Assembly: GCA_040219735.1 (NCBI GenBank)
Contig: JAVJRX010000050.1
DNA: 64,000 nt
DNA from: Coleofasciculus sp040219735
GTDB taxonomy: Bacteria > Cyanobacteriota > Cyanobacteriia > Cyanobacteriales > Coleofasciculaceae
Reading direction: 5' to 3' (one strand)
Positions 27,593 to 36,799 of this stretch are shown piece after piece (within the stretch, counting starts at the first letter, position 1; each line of letters opens with the position of its first letter). A model generated the notes under the pieces. That model saw only the letters and a list, made by a program, of their open reading frames with translations. It was not told the DNA's origin and searched no databases. Position numbers and translations under genes: made by a program.

Positions 27593-27970
27593 CTAATTTT
27601 CATAGAGAAGGCGATTGAGAATTTCTTGTCCTGCGGGATTGAATACCTGAAGACGAATAATTCTTGGATCATTGGGTCGCCATGCGACTTGATACTGATA
27701 ATCCCCATTTTGCCAGATATAAAGGCGGCGTTGAGGATTTCCCCGTACTTTCGCACCTCTGAGGATCAAGTTATCACCGGTTTGTTGATTAGTACCGTAG
27801 TAAGTGAGGGCGTTGTTGCTGTAGTTAATTGTGACCGACCATTCACCACCCTCGAATGTCCCCAGAGGAACCCTGGCTTGGGCGACGACAGGTGTTTTAA
27901 TCATAATCTCGGTAACTGTCGGCGCAGATAAACCGAGAATGGTAGCAAGCGCGATCGCTCTGATATTCAT
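27593..27970 (-). CDS. Exported hypothetical protein
   Basis: A 125-residue protein with a signal peptide (IRAIALATILGLSAPTVTEI, cleavage near VVAQA) and a compact beta-rich remainder (GEWSVTINYSNNALTYYG, RRLYIWQNGDYQYQVAWRP). The family is not recognised. It lies in the same leuC-leuD gap as the ATPase pair; the spacing of about 125 bases makes a functional link doubtful. Confidence 0.65.
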   Translation of the reverse strand: MNIRAIALATILGLSAPTVTEIMIKTPVVAQARVPLGTFEGGEWSVTINYSNNALTYYGTNQQTGDNLILRGAKVRGNPQRRLYIWQNGDYQYQVAWRPNDPRIIRLQVFNPAGQEILNRLLYEN

Positions 27971-28477
27971 AGTATTCCCTCCGTTGCTGTAACATAAACC
28001 TGGAACGCAATTTCCGGCTAAAACGGTTCACTATACTTTAATTTCAACCCGTTTTAACTGAGAGCTGGCAAAATTGGTAATACACCCCAAATGACTCGCT
28101 CGGTGGGCAAAAGCAGCTAATTCTAATATAAGCGTTTCTAGGGTTATAATATTTGCCCACGATGGCGGTGTGGCACAACTAAAATGGTGGGATAGATTTT
28201 GCCCTTGAATCGGGCGCAGGTCGCGTCATCCGTGTCAACTTAAGCTTAAAACGAAAGCAATACCTTGATGCTAACCCCACCCTAACCCTCCCCTTATCAA
28301 GGGGAGGGAACATTTCCCCCCTTGCTAAGGGGGGATTAAGGGGGGTTAAGATTAAGGCAGCGAGATTCAAAGACTCACTTAGCTGGCATTTCCTCTTAAG
28401 TTGACACCAATGCACGGAGCGTGCGCCCTACAGTTTCCAGGATTAAGCTTAATGAACCAAATTAGGTGTTCCACGCC
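27971..28477. repeat. Spacer with two strong hairpins
   Basis: CCCTCCCCTT-ATC-AAGGGGAGGG lies at 28286-28308 and CCCCCCTT-GCT-AAGGGGGG at 28316-28334. They are the TAAGGGGGG type of interspersed repeats in cyanobacteria, also found near 20000. No gene was seen here. Confidence 0.6.
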
Positions 28478-29881
28478 TCACAATAACTGTCTAACATCAG
28501 AAACCTTCCCATTAACCGCCGCCGCGACTACCATAACTGGACTCATCAACAGGGTGCGCCCCGTGGCTGAACCTTGACGCCCTTTAAAATTGCGGTTCGA
28601 GGAGGATGCACTAATCTGATCCCCTTGTAACTTATCGGGATTCATCGCCAAACACATGGAACATCCCGGTTCACGCCATTCAAACCCCGCCTCTACAAAG
28701 ATTTTATCCAATCCTTCGGCTTCGGCTTCTTTTTTGACTCGTTCTGAACCAGGGACAACAAATGCCTTAACGCCCTCCGCGACTCGCTTTCCTTGGGCAA
28801 ATTGGGCGGCTTCGCGTAAATCCGTCAGGCGTCCATTGGTGCAGCTTCCGATAAAACAGACATCCACTTTGGTTCCCTGAATCGGCGCACCGGGGATAAG
28901 CTGCATATAACGATACGCTTCTTGTGCGATCGCGCGTTCCGATTCAGGTAAACTATCAGGCACAGGAATCGCTTCATTCACGGCAATTCCCTGTCCCGGT
29001 GTAATTCCCCAGGTCACCGTTGGCGCAATCTCAGCCGCATCAAAGGTAACGATATCATCATAAACGGCATCGGCATCAGAACGGATACTCATCCACCATT
29101 CCACCGCTTTATCCCAATCTGCCCCTTTTGGCGCAAAATCTCGCCCTTTGAGATACTCAAACGTCACCTGATCCGGATTAATATAACCACATCGGGCACC
29201 GCCTTCAATGGACATATTGCACACCGTCATCCGTTCTTCCATCGTCATCTGCTCAAAGGTCGTGCCAGCATATTCATAAGCGTAGCCAACTCCACCTTTG
29301 ACCCCTAACTTGCGGATGATGTGTAAAATCACATCCTTGGCGTAAACACCAGGAGGGAGTTTCCCATTCACTTCAATTTTGCGAACTTTGAGTTTAGACA
29401 GGGCTAGGGTTTGAGAGGCGAGGACATCACGGACTTGAGACGTACCAATCCCTAACGCGATCGCACCAAAAGCGCCATGAGTCGAAGTATGGGAATCACC
29501 GCATGCGATGGTCATTCCGGGTTGGGTTAATCCCTGTTCTGGGGCAATCACATGAACAATCCCTTGATTCCCCGATCCTATATTATAGAAGCGAATCCCA
29601 TAATCCTTACAGCTTTGCTCCAACACCTGCATCATCTCCTCGGCTAAGACATCAGCAAAGGGACGCGCCTGGTTTTCGGTGGGAACGATATGATCCACAG
29701 TCGCCACCGTGCGTTCGGGATACAGCACCTTCAATCCCCTCTCGCGCAGCATCCCAAAGGCTTGGGGACTGGTAACTTCGTGGATTAAATGTAAACCAAT
29801 AAATAGTTGAGTTTGACCCGAAGGCAGAGTACCGACGGTGTGGTAGTCCCAAACTTTATCGAATAGTGTTCTCTCGCTCAT
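28478..29881 (-). CDS. leuC: 3-isopropylmalate dehydratase large subunit
   Basis: LeuC holds the [4Fe-4S] active site of isopropylmalate isomerase. The product of about 467 residues contains VDHIVPTENQARPF, the cluster-ligand regions CFIGSCTNGRLTDLREA and PGCSMCLAMNPDKLQGDQ, and SSSNRNFKGRQG. I chose ATG 29881 (MSERTLFDKVWDYH) over a TTG two codons upstream. It lies upstream of the inserted ATPase/TOPRIM block and leuD. Confidence 0.96.
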   Translation of the reverse strand: MSERTLFDKVWDYHTVGTLPSGQTQLFIGLHLIHEVTSPQAFGMLRERGLKVLYPERTVATVDHIVPTENQARPFADVLAEEMMQVLEQSCKDYGIRFYNIGSGNQGIVHVIAPEQGLTQPGMTIACGDSHTSTHGAFGAIALGIGTSQVRDVLASQTLALSKLKVRKIEVNGKLPPGVYAKDVILHIIRKLGVKGGVGYAYEYAGTTFEQMTMEERMTVCNMSIEGGARCGYINPDQVTFEYLKGRDFAPKGADWDKAVEWWMSIRSDADAVYDDIVTFDAAEIAPTVTWGITPGQGIAVNEAIPVPDSLPESERAIAQEAYRYMQLIPGAPIQGTKVDVCFIGSCTNGRLTDLREAAQFAQGKRVAEGVKAFVVPGSERVKKEAEAEGLDKIFVEAGFEWREPGCSMCLAMNPDKLQGDQISASSSNRNFKGRQGSATGRTLLMSPVMVVAAAVNGKVSDVRQLL

Positions 29882-30147
29882 TTGCAAAAGGTCGTCATAA
29901 ATAGGATTTAAGGATAATGACCAATCATCTATAGGGATAGATGCTTTAGTCTTCTATTTTATAGCGAGTATGACATTTTCTGAGATCTGTTAAGATAGAA
30001 CCTAATCCAGGTAAAGGTTATGCTGTAACAGCAAGGGTTTCGGACTTTTTTATTAGGGTTGATTTGCCGGACATTATATTACAACTATAGATTTTATGCA
30101 AGAGCGATCGCACTCCTCACAGAAAACATGCGATCGCTTGTTTTAGA

Positions 30148-30258
30148 CTTAAGTTCCCCCCATCCCGATTGACGATAGAAGCCTAACCCCTACTAAGTAA
30201 GCGTTTTAGCCAACTAGCCCCCTCCATTCGCACCCATGTATATTTAAGATTTTCTTAA
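30148..30258 (+). repeat. 110-bp dispersed repeat, copy 3
   Basis: Matches the copies at 17122 and 24067. Shared blocks: AAGTTCCCCC, GTTTTAGC, CACCCATGTATATTTAAG and GATTTTCTTAA. Confidence 0.65.
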
Positions 30259-30482
30259 TATTTGTGGGAGAAAATCTGTGGAACAGAGGACATGGCACAG
30301 ATTCAAGAGTTTTTGGACAATATCAGTGGTTGCGTTCACTTGGTTCTCGTTTGGAATAGGCGTTATTTAATATCTATCTGAAACTTTGCCAAAACCAATG
30401 GTCTTTAAGTTTAACAACTTCAAAGATAGCTAAGCAAAACATTGAACTAATTCCCCAAGGAATTAAAGCGGCTTAGACAAAC

Positions 30483-30510
30483 GTAGAGACGTTGCAGGTA
30501 ACGTCTCTAC
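30483..30510. repeat. GTAGAGACGTT palindrome
   Basis: An 11-bp stem, GTAGAGACGTT and AACGTCTCTAC, with a 6-base loop. It lies just beyond the stop of the 30535-30972 gene, so it may be that gene's terminator. Confidence 0.65.
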
Positions 30511-30534
30511 ATCGACACCGCTCAATGAAATCGC

Positions 30535-30972
30535 TTATGAGCGAGGAGGCTGCATCTGACGCGCCATCTCTAGGAAACTACTCATACTCGGACCCGGACG
30601 CCGCCGACCACTGTTAGCTTTGAGTGGCAATAAGTTGTTTGGCGCAAAGGTGAGTCCTGGTTGAGGCTCTGCTTTGCCATTGCTAGCTGCTGCGGGTGTC
30701 GCTTGGGGTGCAGCTTTTTGCGGTTTGGCTTCTGGTGCTTTAGCGGCTTTAGCTGCTGGCTTCTTCGCTGCTGGCTTTTTCGCTGCTGGCTTTTTCGCTT
30801 CCGCTTCTGGGGCTTTGGTTGCTTGAGCGGGTTCCGGTTTCTTTACTTCCGGTTCCGATTTGACCGCCCCAATATCGTCTAGCTCCAAAAAGTAGTCTTT
30901 ACTTTTTTTTCTTTTCGGAGCCTCTGACGATTGGTCTTTAGATTTATTGCCACCTTTTAAAAAACCGAACAT
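30535..30972 (-). CDS. Lys/Ala/Pro-rich protein of unknown function
   Basis: This 145-residue protein has a short N-terminus (MFGFLKGGNKSKDQ), then a conserved-looking acidic patch (DYFLELDDIGAV), a KKPAA-type low-complexity repeat with at least three units (AAKKPAAKKPAAKKPAAK), and a C-terminal tail (RRRPGPSMSSFLEMARQM). The middle is intrinsically disordered. No catalytic domain is visible. Proteins with this layout recur in cyanobacteria. It is probably monocistronic. Confidence 0.65.
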   Translation of the reverse strand: MFGFLKGGNKSKDQSSEAPKRKKSKDYFLELDDIGAVKSEPEVKKPEPAQATKAPEAEAKKPAAKKPAAKKPAAKAAKAPEAKPQKAAPQATPAAASNGKAEPQPGLTFAPNNLLPLKANSGRRRPGPSMSSFLEMARQMQPPRS

Positions 30973-31627
30973 TTACCGATACTCCTGTCTTTTAGAGAAA
31001 ACTTAACAAATTTGCCAAAGAAAGATAGATGAGAACAAACGACGCTAATGTCTGCCATTTCTGATTGTACAGGCAAAACGCTACCTCAATCAGTTGGGTT
31101 AGCTTTTTGGCTTTGGGCTGAACTATGCCAACCGCTTAGCTTAGACTCATAATATCTAAGACTTTTTGGCTCATTTTACTACTCAATGGGGATTGACTTG
31201 TCTGGCAATTGAAGGGTCTTACTTGCCTCATAATTTCAAGGCTTTGAATTCAGGTTTTTCTAGATAGACGAACTTTATCTCTTCTTCTATCGTCGTTGCT
31301 TAGCGCACTTGTTCAACCTACTTCAATTTATCATCCAAACTCCAGTAGAGAGGTCAATAACTATTTTAATTTTACCGTTTAATGGTAGTTTTTCGCTAAC
31401 TCAAATACGGCTTTTGATGACTTGACAGCAATTCATAAGGCTATCCGTACTCCAGGTTGATCTTTTCTGGGATAACGCTGCTCTATACATCGCCGTCAGA
31501 TTAAAATTATGAGTTTTGAAGGGGGATTAGTGCAAGGTTTCGCTAACTTTCTTTACAAAAATTTACAATCTGACTAAACAAATAGTCTACTGGCGTGACA
31601 CGACTAAAAAGTTAGCCGCATTGTCTA
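30973..31627. other. Gene-free stretch
   Basis: About 650 bases. No gene, tRNA or clear repeat was seen. Confidence 0.4.
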
Positions 31628-32476
31628 CTACCGCCAAATAGCATCAGCCACCCGACATACATCGTGCATTTCGGAAACGTCGTGAACCCTAAGAATATCA
31701 GAGCCTGAAGCAATAGCCGCACAGCAAGCCGCCGCCGTTCCCCAGACCCGTTGCTTGGGGTCAGGTTGGTTAAGAATGCGACCGATAAAACTTTTGCGAG
31801 ACACTCCGACTAAAATTGGCACACCGAGGTAACGAAAGGCAGAAAGTTGCTGTAGCAGTTGTACATTTTGCTCGGCGGTTTTGGCGAACCCAATACCCGG
31901 ATCAATGATTAGGCGCGATCGCACAATTCCTGCATTGATAGCCGCCCGAATTTGACCCTCTAGAAACTGGTAGATTTCGTCGATGAGATTGTGATAATCG
32001 GTCAGTTTTTGCATCGTTTGGGGGGTTCCCCGGATATGCATCAAAATGATTGGCACTCTCAATTGAGCAACCACAGGAAACATATCCGGGTCAAACGTAC
32101 CACCGGAAATATCATTGACCATATCCGCACCCACCGCCACAGCTTCTTTCGCGACAGAGGCTCTGGTGGTATCCACGGAGATAGGAACAGACAGCGAGGA
32201 ACGCACCGCCTTGATCACAGGTAGTACACGCTGGAGTTCTGCGGCTTCCGAAACCTCCTCAGACCCCGGTCGCGTTGATTGTCCGCCAATGTCGAGAATA
32301 TCCACACCAGCATCTACCAGCCGCTGAGCTTGTGTCAAAGCCGCCTCTGGGGTATTAAACTCCCCCCCATCACTAAAGCTATCCGGCGTCACATTCAAAA
32401 CGCCCATGAGATAGGTGCGTTCTCCCCAGCAGAAAGAACGATCTCGGATGGTTAGTTGTCCTTTGTCATTCGTCAT
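31628..32476 (-). CDS. folP: Dihydropteroate synthase
   Basis: FolP joins p-aminobenzoate to dihydropterin pyrophosphate in folate synthesis (the sulfonamide target). The 282-residue TIM-barrel product shows GVLNVTPDSFSDGGEF near the N-terminus, DIGGQSTRPGSEEV, IDPGIGFAKTAEQNVQLL, and VGVSRKSFIGRIL. The extra N-terminal residues (MTNDKGQLTIRDRS) are slightly unusual; a later start is possible. It precedes tpiA's 3' end by only a short gap on the same strand. Confidence 0.95.
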   Translation of the reverse strand: MTNDKGQLTIRDRSFCWGERTYLMGVLNVTPDSFSDGGEFNTPEAALTQAQRLVDAGVDILDIGGQSTRPGSEEVSEAAELQRVLPVIKAVRSSLSVPISVDTTRASVAKEAVAVGADMVNDISGGTFDPDMFPVVAQLRVPIILMHIRGTPQTMQKLTDYHNLIDEIYQFLEGQIRAAINAGIVRSRLIIDPGIGFAKTAEQNVQLLQQLSAFRYLGVPILVGVSRKSFIGRILNQPDPKQRVWGTAAACCAAIASGSDILRVHDVSEMHDVCRVADAIWR

Positions 32477-32633
32477 TTATCCTTTGTCATACTCAAGGAA
32501 GCGAGAAGCTAGCTACCTCATTTATCCGTTTTTTCAACAAATGACCGATAAACCTCAAGCCAAGAGCAAGTTAAGCGACGTGGTTTCAACCCGTCGCTGA
32601 ACAACCTCTTAGAATCCACGTTTTTCAGGGTGG

Positions 32634-33359
32634 TCAATGATAATTGACTATTCGGGCAAATCCCCCCGGCTCTAGACTAGCTCCCCCAACTAACACCCCA
32701 TCAATTTCAGGTTGCGCCATAATTTGATCAATATTCCCAGGCTTGACCGAACCCCCGTATTGAATAGGCACATCGGCGACTTTTAGTTGAGAGCGAATCA
32801 AACCCATGATCCGATTGGCTTCTGCGGCTTCACAGGTATCTCCTGTACCAATTGCCCAGATCGGTTCATAGGCGATCACGAGTTGCTGCTGATCCACATC
32901 CACCAAGCCTTCTATGAGTTGCTTGCTGATGTGAGATTCTGTTTCTCCAGCATCTCGTTGTTGCTTCGTTTCACCGACACAAAGGATGGGAATTAACCCA
33001 TGACGCTGGGCGGCGAGGAGGCGTTGGTTTACGGTTTCGTCCGTTTCACCAAAGTACTGACGCCGTTCACTGTGACCAACTATGACATAACGTAAGCCGA
33101 GTTCGGTCAACATCGCTCCAGAAATTTCACCGGTGAAGGCGCCTTCATCAGCCCAGTGGATATTCTGCGCCCCTAGCTGCACACGGCTATTGTGCAGATT
33201 TTTGGACATGACTCCCAAGTCTGTAAAGGGAACACACAGAACAACTTCCCGCTCTGGGGGTGTTTGCTCCAGCTTGGGCATAAAGTCTTGTAAAAACTCA
33301 GAGGATTCCCTTTGAGTCTTGTACATTTTCCAGTTACCGGCAATGACTATTTTTCGCAC
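32634..33359 (-). CDS. tpiA: Triosephosphate isomerase
   Basis: TpiA interconverts DHAP and glyceraldehyde-3-phosphate in the cytosol, serving both glycolysis and the Calvin cycle. The 241-residue product has GNWKMYKT (active Lys), the catalytic His in VGHSERRQYFGE, the catalytic Glu in AYEPIWAIGTG, and the phosphate loop YGGSVKPGN. The length is normal. folP is 157 bases downstream. Confidence 0.97.
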   Translation of the reverse strand: MRKIVIAGNWKMYKTQRESSEFLQDFMPKLEQTPPEREVVLCVPFTDLGVMSKNLHNSRVQLGAQNIHWADEGAFTGEISGAMLTELGLRYVIVGHSERRQYFGETDETVNQRLLAAQRHGLIPILCVGETKQQRDAGETESHISKQLIEGLVDVDQQQLVIAYEPIWAIGTGDTCEAAEANRIMGLIRSQLKVADVPIQYGGSVKPGNIDQIMAQPEIDGVLVGGASLEPGGFARIVNYH

Positions 33360-33659
33360 AGCTTAAATAAAATCGTCTCAAACTTGATGCATCCTTCAGT
33401 TTATAGCCTTGAGGCGCAATTGACAGAGCCAAGTTAGCTGTTTGAGATCACCAATCCTTGTCTAACTCCTACTGCATCAATGGTCTAGCGATCGCGCTGT
33501 GGCAAACTGAAAGCAGCACAGAAATATTTACGAGACGTGCCATGGCGCGTCTGTTGGCGCGTCTGGAAGGGGGTAGGGAAGGGTTTTACCAATAATGTTC
33601 GTCGATATCTGATAACTTGACTAAACCCGCCCTTTTAAGCCGGGGAAGTAGGAGGAATA
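33360..33659. other. Divergent promoter region with a repeat
   Basis: Holds the shared upstream region of tpiA and the DUF1460 gene. A GACGTGCCATGGCGCGTCT palindromic repeat lies near 33534. A GGAGG ribosome binding site at about 33651 precedes the ATG at 33660. Confidence 0.4.
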
Positions 33660-34784
33660 ATGAGAAAAATGTTTGGCTGGGCTTTTGTGGGATTGGTAAT
33701 TTCTGGCGGTTTTAGGTCAGATCTTGCCTTTCAAGCTCAGGAGTATCATCCTATCCCCGTTAGTCAAGCGACAAATCGTTCTAAAGATACTCCTGGAGGC
33801 GGGGAAGCTTGTAGAGACGCAGCCTGCGACCTTTTGGAAGTAGAGGACGAGGAACTTATAAAGTATTCTTACTTGTCACGGGATGTGGAAAACCTCTCTG
33901 CAAACTTCTCTCCTGGTAGGAGAGAGGCTTTGGTTTTTCCCCCTTCCCAGACATTATTGACCGATACCCAAAATGTCACCGTCTCTGAATCAATGAGTTC
34001 TGCAACTGATGAGATCGAACAGTTTCAACAGGTCATGGAATGGGCAATTTTCCAAAACCTGCATGAGCAATCCCTGGCTGATATTATACAGGCGATCGCA
34101 CACCAGTTTGTGGGGACACCCTATAAGGCAGGCTTATTAGACCAGTCAGCAGAAGAAACCTTGGTGGTGACGCTTCAGGAATTTGACTGTGTGCTATTTG
34201 TGGAAACAGTACTCGCGATCGCACGAACTATAGCGCGACAGGATTATTCCTATCCCACCTTAGTCACTCATATTCAGGATCAGCGTTACCAAAATGGTCA
34301 ACTCCATGGCTATTGTAGCCGTTTGCATTATTTCTCAGCCTGGATTCATGACAACCAGAAACGGGGAACAGTCACAAATATTACCCAGGCGTTGGGAGGA
34401 ATCCCGTTAAATAAGCGGCTTAATTTTATGAGTACCCACCGACACCGTTATCCCCAACTCGTGAATAATCAGGCAAATTACGACTGTATTCTAGAGATGG
34501 AAGCTCAGCTCAATGCTGTCTCCTTAGAATATATTCCCACCGATCAGGTTCACCACAGCTATAATCAGTTACAATCTGGAGATATTATCGGCATCGCCAC
34601 GAATATTGCTGGATTAGATGTTACCCATACCGGATTCATTGATCGCCAGTCAGATGGTGGAATTCGTTTGATTCATGCCTCACCGGCTGGAGCCGTGACG
34701 ATTTCCTCAGACTTACAGCAGTATGTGGGCAATATCAAGAACGCGATCGGTATTTTAGTCGTTCGTCCGAATGATTTGCGTTAG
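33660..34784 (+). CDS. DUF1460 amidase-like (NlpC/P60 superfamily) exported protein
   Basis: The C-terminal ~240 residues form a DUF1460 domain, a papain-like cell-wall amidase fold. The Cys is in FDCVLFVETV, a His in THTGFIDRQ and another in IRLIHASPAG. The product is probably exported (MRKMFGWAFVGLVISGG). Residues about 50-100 form an odd linker encoded by two intergenic-type repeats (at 33811-33830 and about 33890-33953), both in frame. Substrate is inferred: peptidoglycan or a related amide. Confidence 0.82.
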   Translation: MRKMFGWAFVGLVISGGFRSDLAFQAQEYHPIPVSQATNRSKDTPGGGEACRDAACDLLEVEDEELIKYSYLSRDVENLSANFSPGRREALVFPPSQTLLTDTQNVTVSESMSSATDEIEQFQQVMEWAIFQNLHEQSLADIIQAIAHQFVGTPYKAGLLDQSAEETLVVTLQEFDCVLFVETVLAIARTIARQDYSYPTLVTHIQDQRYQNGQLHGYCSRLHYFSAWIHDNQKRGTVTNITQALGGIPLNKRLNFMSTHRHRYPQLVNNQANYDCILEMEAQLNAVSLEYIPTDQVHHSYNQLQSGDIIGIATNIAGLDVTHTGFIDRQSDGGIRLIHASPAGAVTISSDLQQYVGNIKNAIGILVVRPNDLR

Positions 34785-34913
34785 TGAGTGAGCCAACCTC
34801 TCCCTAGGATGAATATCAGGGATTCTCAAAGGATACTTCGAGACGGATTAAAGTACCGCCCCTGCGTGTCTTCTTAGAAAGCTTTTCCCCTTATTAAATA
34901 AGGTATTACTTTT

Positions 34914-36161
34914 GTGGATATCTACATTCTTGCCTTGTTGCTTATTGGCTCACTGCTCCTTTTGGTCACAATGGGTTCAGGCTGGATTAAGCGATTACCT
35001 CTTTCTTACGCTCTCATTTACTTAGTTGTTGGAATTTTTCTCGGTCCCCATGGAGTTGATCTGATTCAACTTCAGCTCCAAACCGAATTTTTGGAGCGCG
35101 TCACAGAATTTGTTGTAATTGTCTCTCTGTTTAGTTGCGGCTTAAAAATGAATCGCCCTCTGAGAATAGGAGCTTGGAATTCAACAATTCGGCTCATCGC
35201 TTTTCTCATGCCGATTTCAATTTCTGCCATAGCAGTAATTAGCCATTGGTTGTTGAGCCTGAACTGGGGAGCCGCTGTTTTGTTGGGGGCAATTCTCGCA
35301 CCAACTGACCCGGTATTGGCATCAGAAGTCCAATTGGCACATATAGGAGATAGAGATGAGTTGCGATTTGGTCTGACTTCTGAAGGGGGATTGAACGATG
35401 CGTTAGCCTTTCCTTTTGTCTATTTTGGGATTTATTGGTTAGAAAACGACAATTGGCAAGTTTGGTTAAAGCAATGGATTCTTGTTGATTTAATTTGGGC
35501 GATCGCGGCTGGAATTGGTATGGGTATTTTGGTCGGCAAGGGAGTCATGAAAATTAATCAGCAGCTCCAAAGATTTCGACCCATTGATGTGTTAATGGAG
35601 GACTTCCTTGGTCTCAGTATTATTTTAATAACCTATGCGCTGACCGAACTCATTAACGGTTACGGATTTTTAGCGGTATTCGTTGCTGGGTTAATGGTAC
35701 AGCGGATTTCTCATAATCATAATCGGCGAATTTCTCAACTGGAATTCACCGAACAACTTGAAAAATTGATGGAAGTGGGAACTATTCTCCTATTAGGTTC
35801 CCTCCTGCGAATTGAGCCAATTTTAGAATTCGGTGGCGAAGCCCTTCTCATCGCCGGGTTATTAATTTTTGTCATCCGACCTTTAGGCGCTTGGATTAGC
35901 ACTACCAACTTAGGTTTTGCCAAGTCACCTCGCTCACGCTTTCACCCAGCAACCCGCTGGTTATTTGGTTGGTTTGGCGTTCGAGGAGTCGGCTCTCTCT
36001 ACTATCTTTCCTATGCTCTTGGCAAGAGTTTAGAGGGAGAATTGGGTGCCAGAATTGCTTGGATAACGTCCATAACTGTTGTACTATCTATCATCATACA
36101 TGGAATTAGTGCGACTCCTTTAATGAAGTGGTACGAGAAAACTGATCAGGAAAGAAGTTAA
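34914..36161 (+). CDS. Monovalent cation/H+ antiporter (NhaP-type CPA1)
   Basis: A 415-residue multi-spanning protein with about 12 membrane segments. The antiporter signs are LGAILAPTDPVLASEV and TSEGGLNDALAFPFVY. The CPA1 family exchanges Na+ or K+ for H+ across the plasma membrane. The start is GTG 34914 (MDIYILALL). Cation specificity cannot be seen. Downstream is a truncated methyltransferase piece. Confidence 0.88.
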   Translation: MDIYILALLLIGSLLLLVTMGSGWIKRLPLSYALIYLVVGIFLGPHGVDLIQLQLQTEFLERVTEFVVIVSLFSCGLKMNRPLRIGAWNSTIRLIAFLMPISISAIAVISHWLLSLNWGAAVLLGAILAPTDPVLASEVQLAHIGDRDELRFGLTSEGGLNDALAFPFVYFGIYWLENDNWQVWLKQWILVDLIWAIAAGIGMGILVGKGVMKINQQLQRFRPIDVLMEDFLGLSIILITYALTELINGYGFLAVFVAGLMVQRISHNHNRRISQLEFTEQLEKLMEVGTILLLGSLLRIEPILEFGGEALLIAGLLIFVIRPLGAWISTTNLGFAKSPRSRFHPATRWLFGWFGVRGVGSLYYLSYALGKSLEGELGARIAWITSITVVLSIIIHGISATPLMKWYEKTDQERS

Positions 36162-36237
36162 AATTTCTGACTGAATAATAGCCCAATTATGTACCCGATT
36201 TAGTTTTTAATAGAACTCACGGCGTCCATCTTCTCTA

Positions 36238-36675
36238 GATGCAATCGCAAGTTTTGAAACCTTAGAGCATCTTGTTGATCCGGCTTGTGCTCTGTCCAAA
36301 TTTTCTCACTTGTTAAAACCAGGTGGCTTTCTCATTTGCTCGGTTCCGAATGTTTTATATGAACCGCGTGATGAAGCGGGATTACCCACGAATTCTTATC
36401 ATAAGCAACTTTTTAGCTATAAATCGCTGTGTGATTTACTTGATAAAAATGGGTTGAGGATCAATTACCGAGTCGGTCAAGCCTGGTCAAACATTTTGTT
36501 TAAGCGAGAGTCTCAACTTTTAAAGCATCGAGCGATTCGACAGCGCATTGGAGATTATTCCAGCTTACATTCCCCGGAAATGGTTCGCCACCTTTCCTAC
36601 CTCCTGGCTTATCCAACAGTCGAGGATATAGATGGTTCCTACTCATTGATTATCGTGGGACAAAAGGTTATGTAG
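36238..36675 (+). pseudogene. 5'-truncated SAM-dependent methyltransferase
   Basis: The open frame reads DAIASFETLEHLVDPACAL and then FSHLLKPGGFLICSVPN, the post-motif II and motif III region of class I methyltransferases. The N-terminal SAM-binding motif I is absent. A shorter coding stretch could start at TTG 36310 (121 residues), but no such short enzyme would bind SAM. A remnant is most likely. Confidence 0.6.
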
Positions 36676-36799
36676 CGGCAAGGAAGTAGGTAAAAAAATC
36701 AACATTACTGGTCTAGAGTAAACCTAGCATCAGTTTCCGGTACAATTTTAGCGGTTTGTTCTTGTACGGTCTTGCCCACCTGAACTCCTAGATGGGACA

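Larger units (their letters stand above)
29882..30534. other. Gene-free region with repeat copies and a possible relic
   Basis: Contains dispersed repeat copy 3 and a GTAGAGACGTT hairpin (listed separately). Between about 30291 and 30476 the + strand starts as MAQIQEFLDNISG and, after a shift in frame and a stop, ends as KQNIELIPQGIKAA; this may be a decayed gene, but it is weak. Confidence 0.35.
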
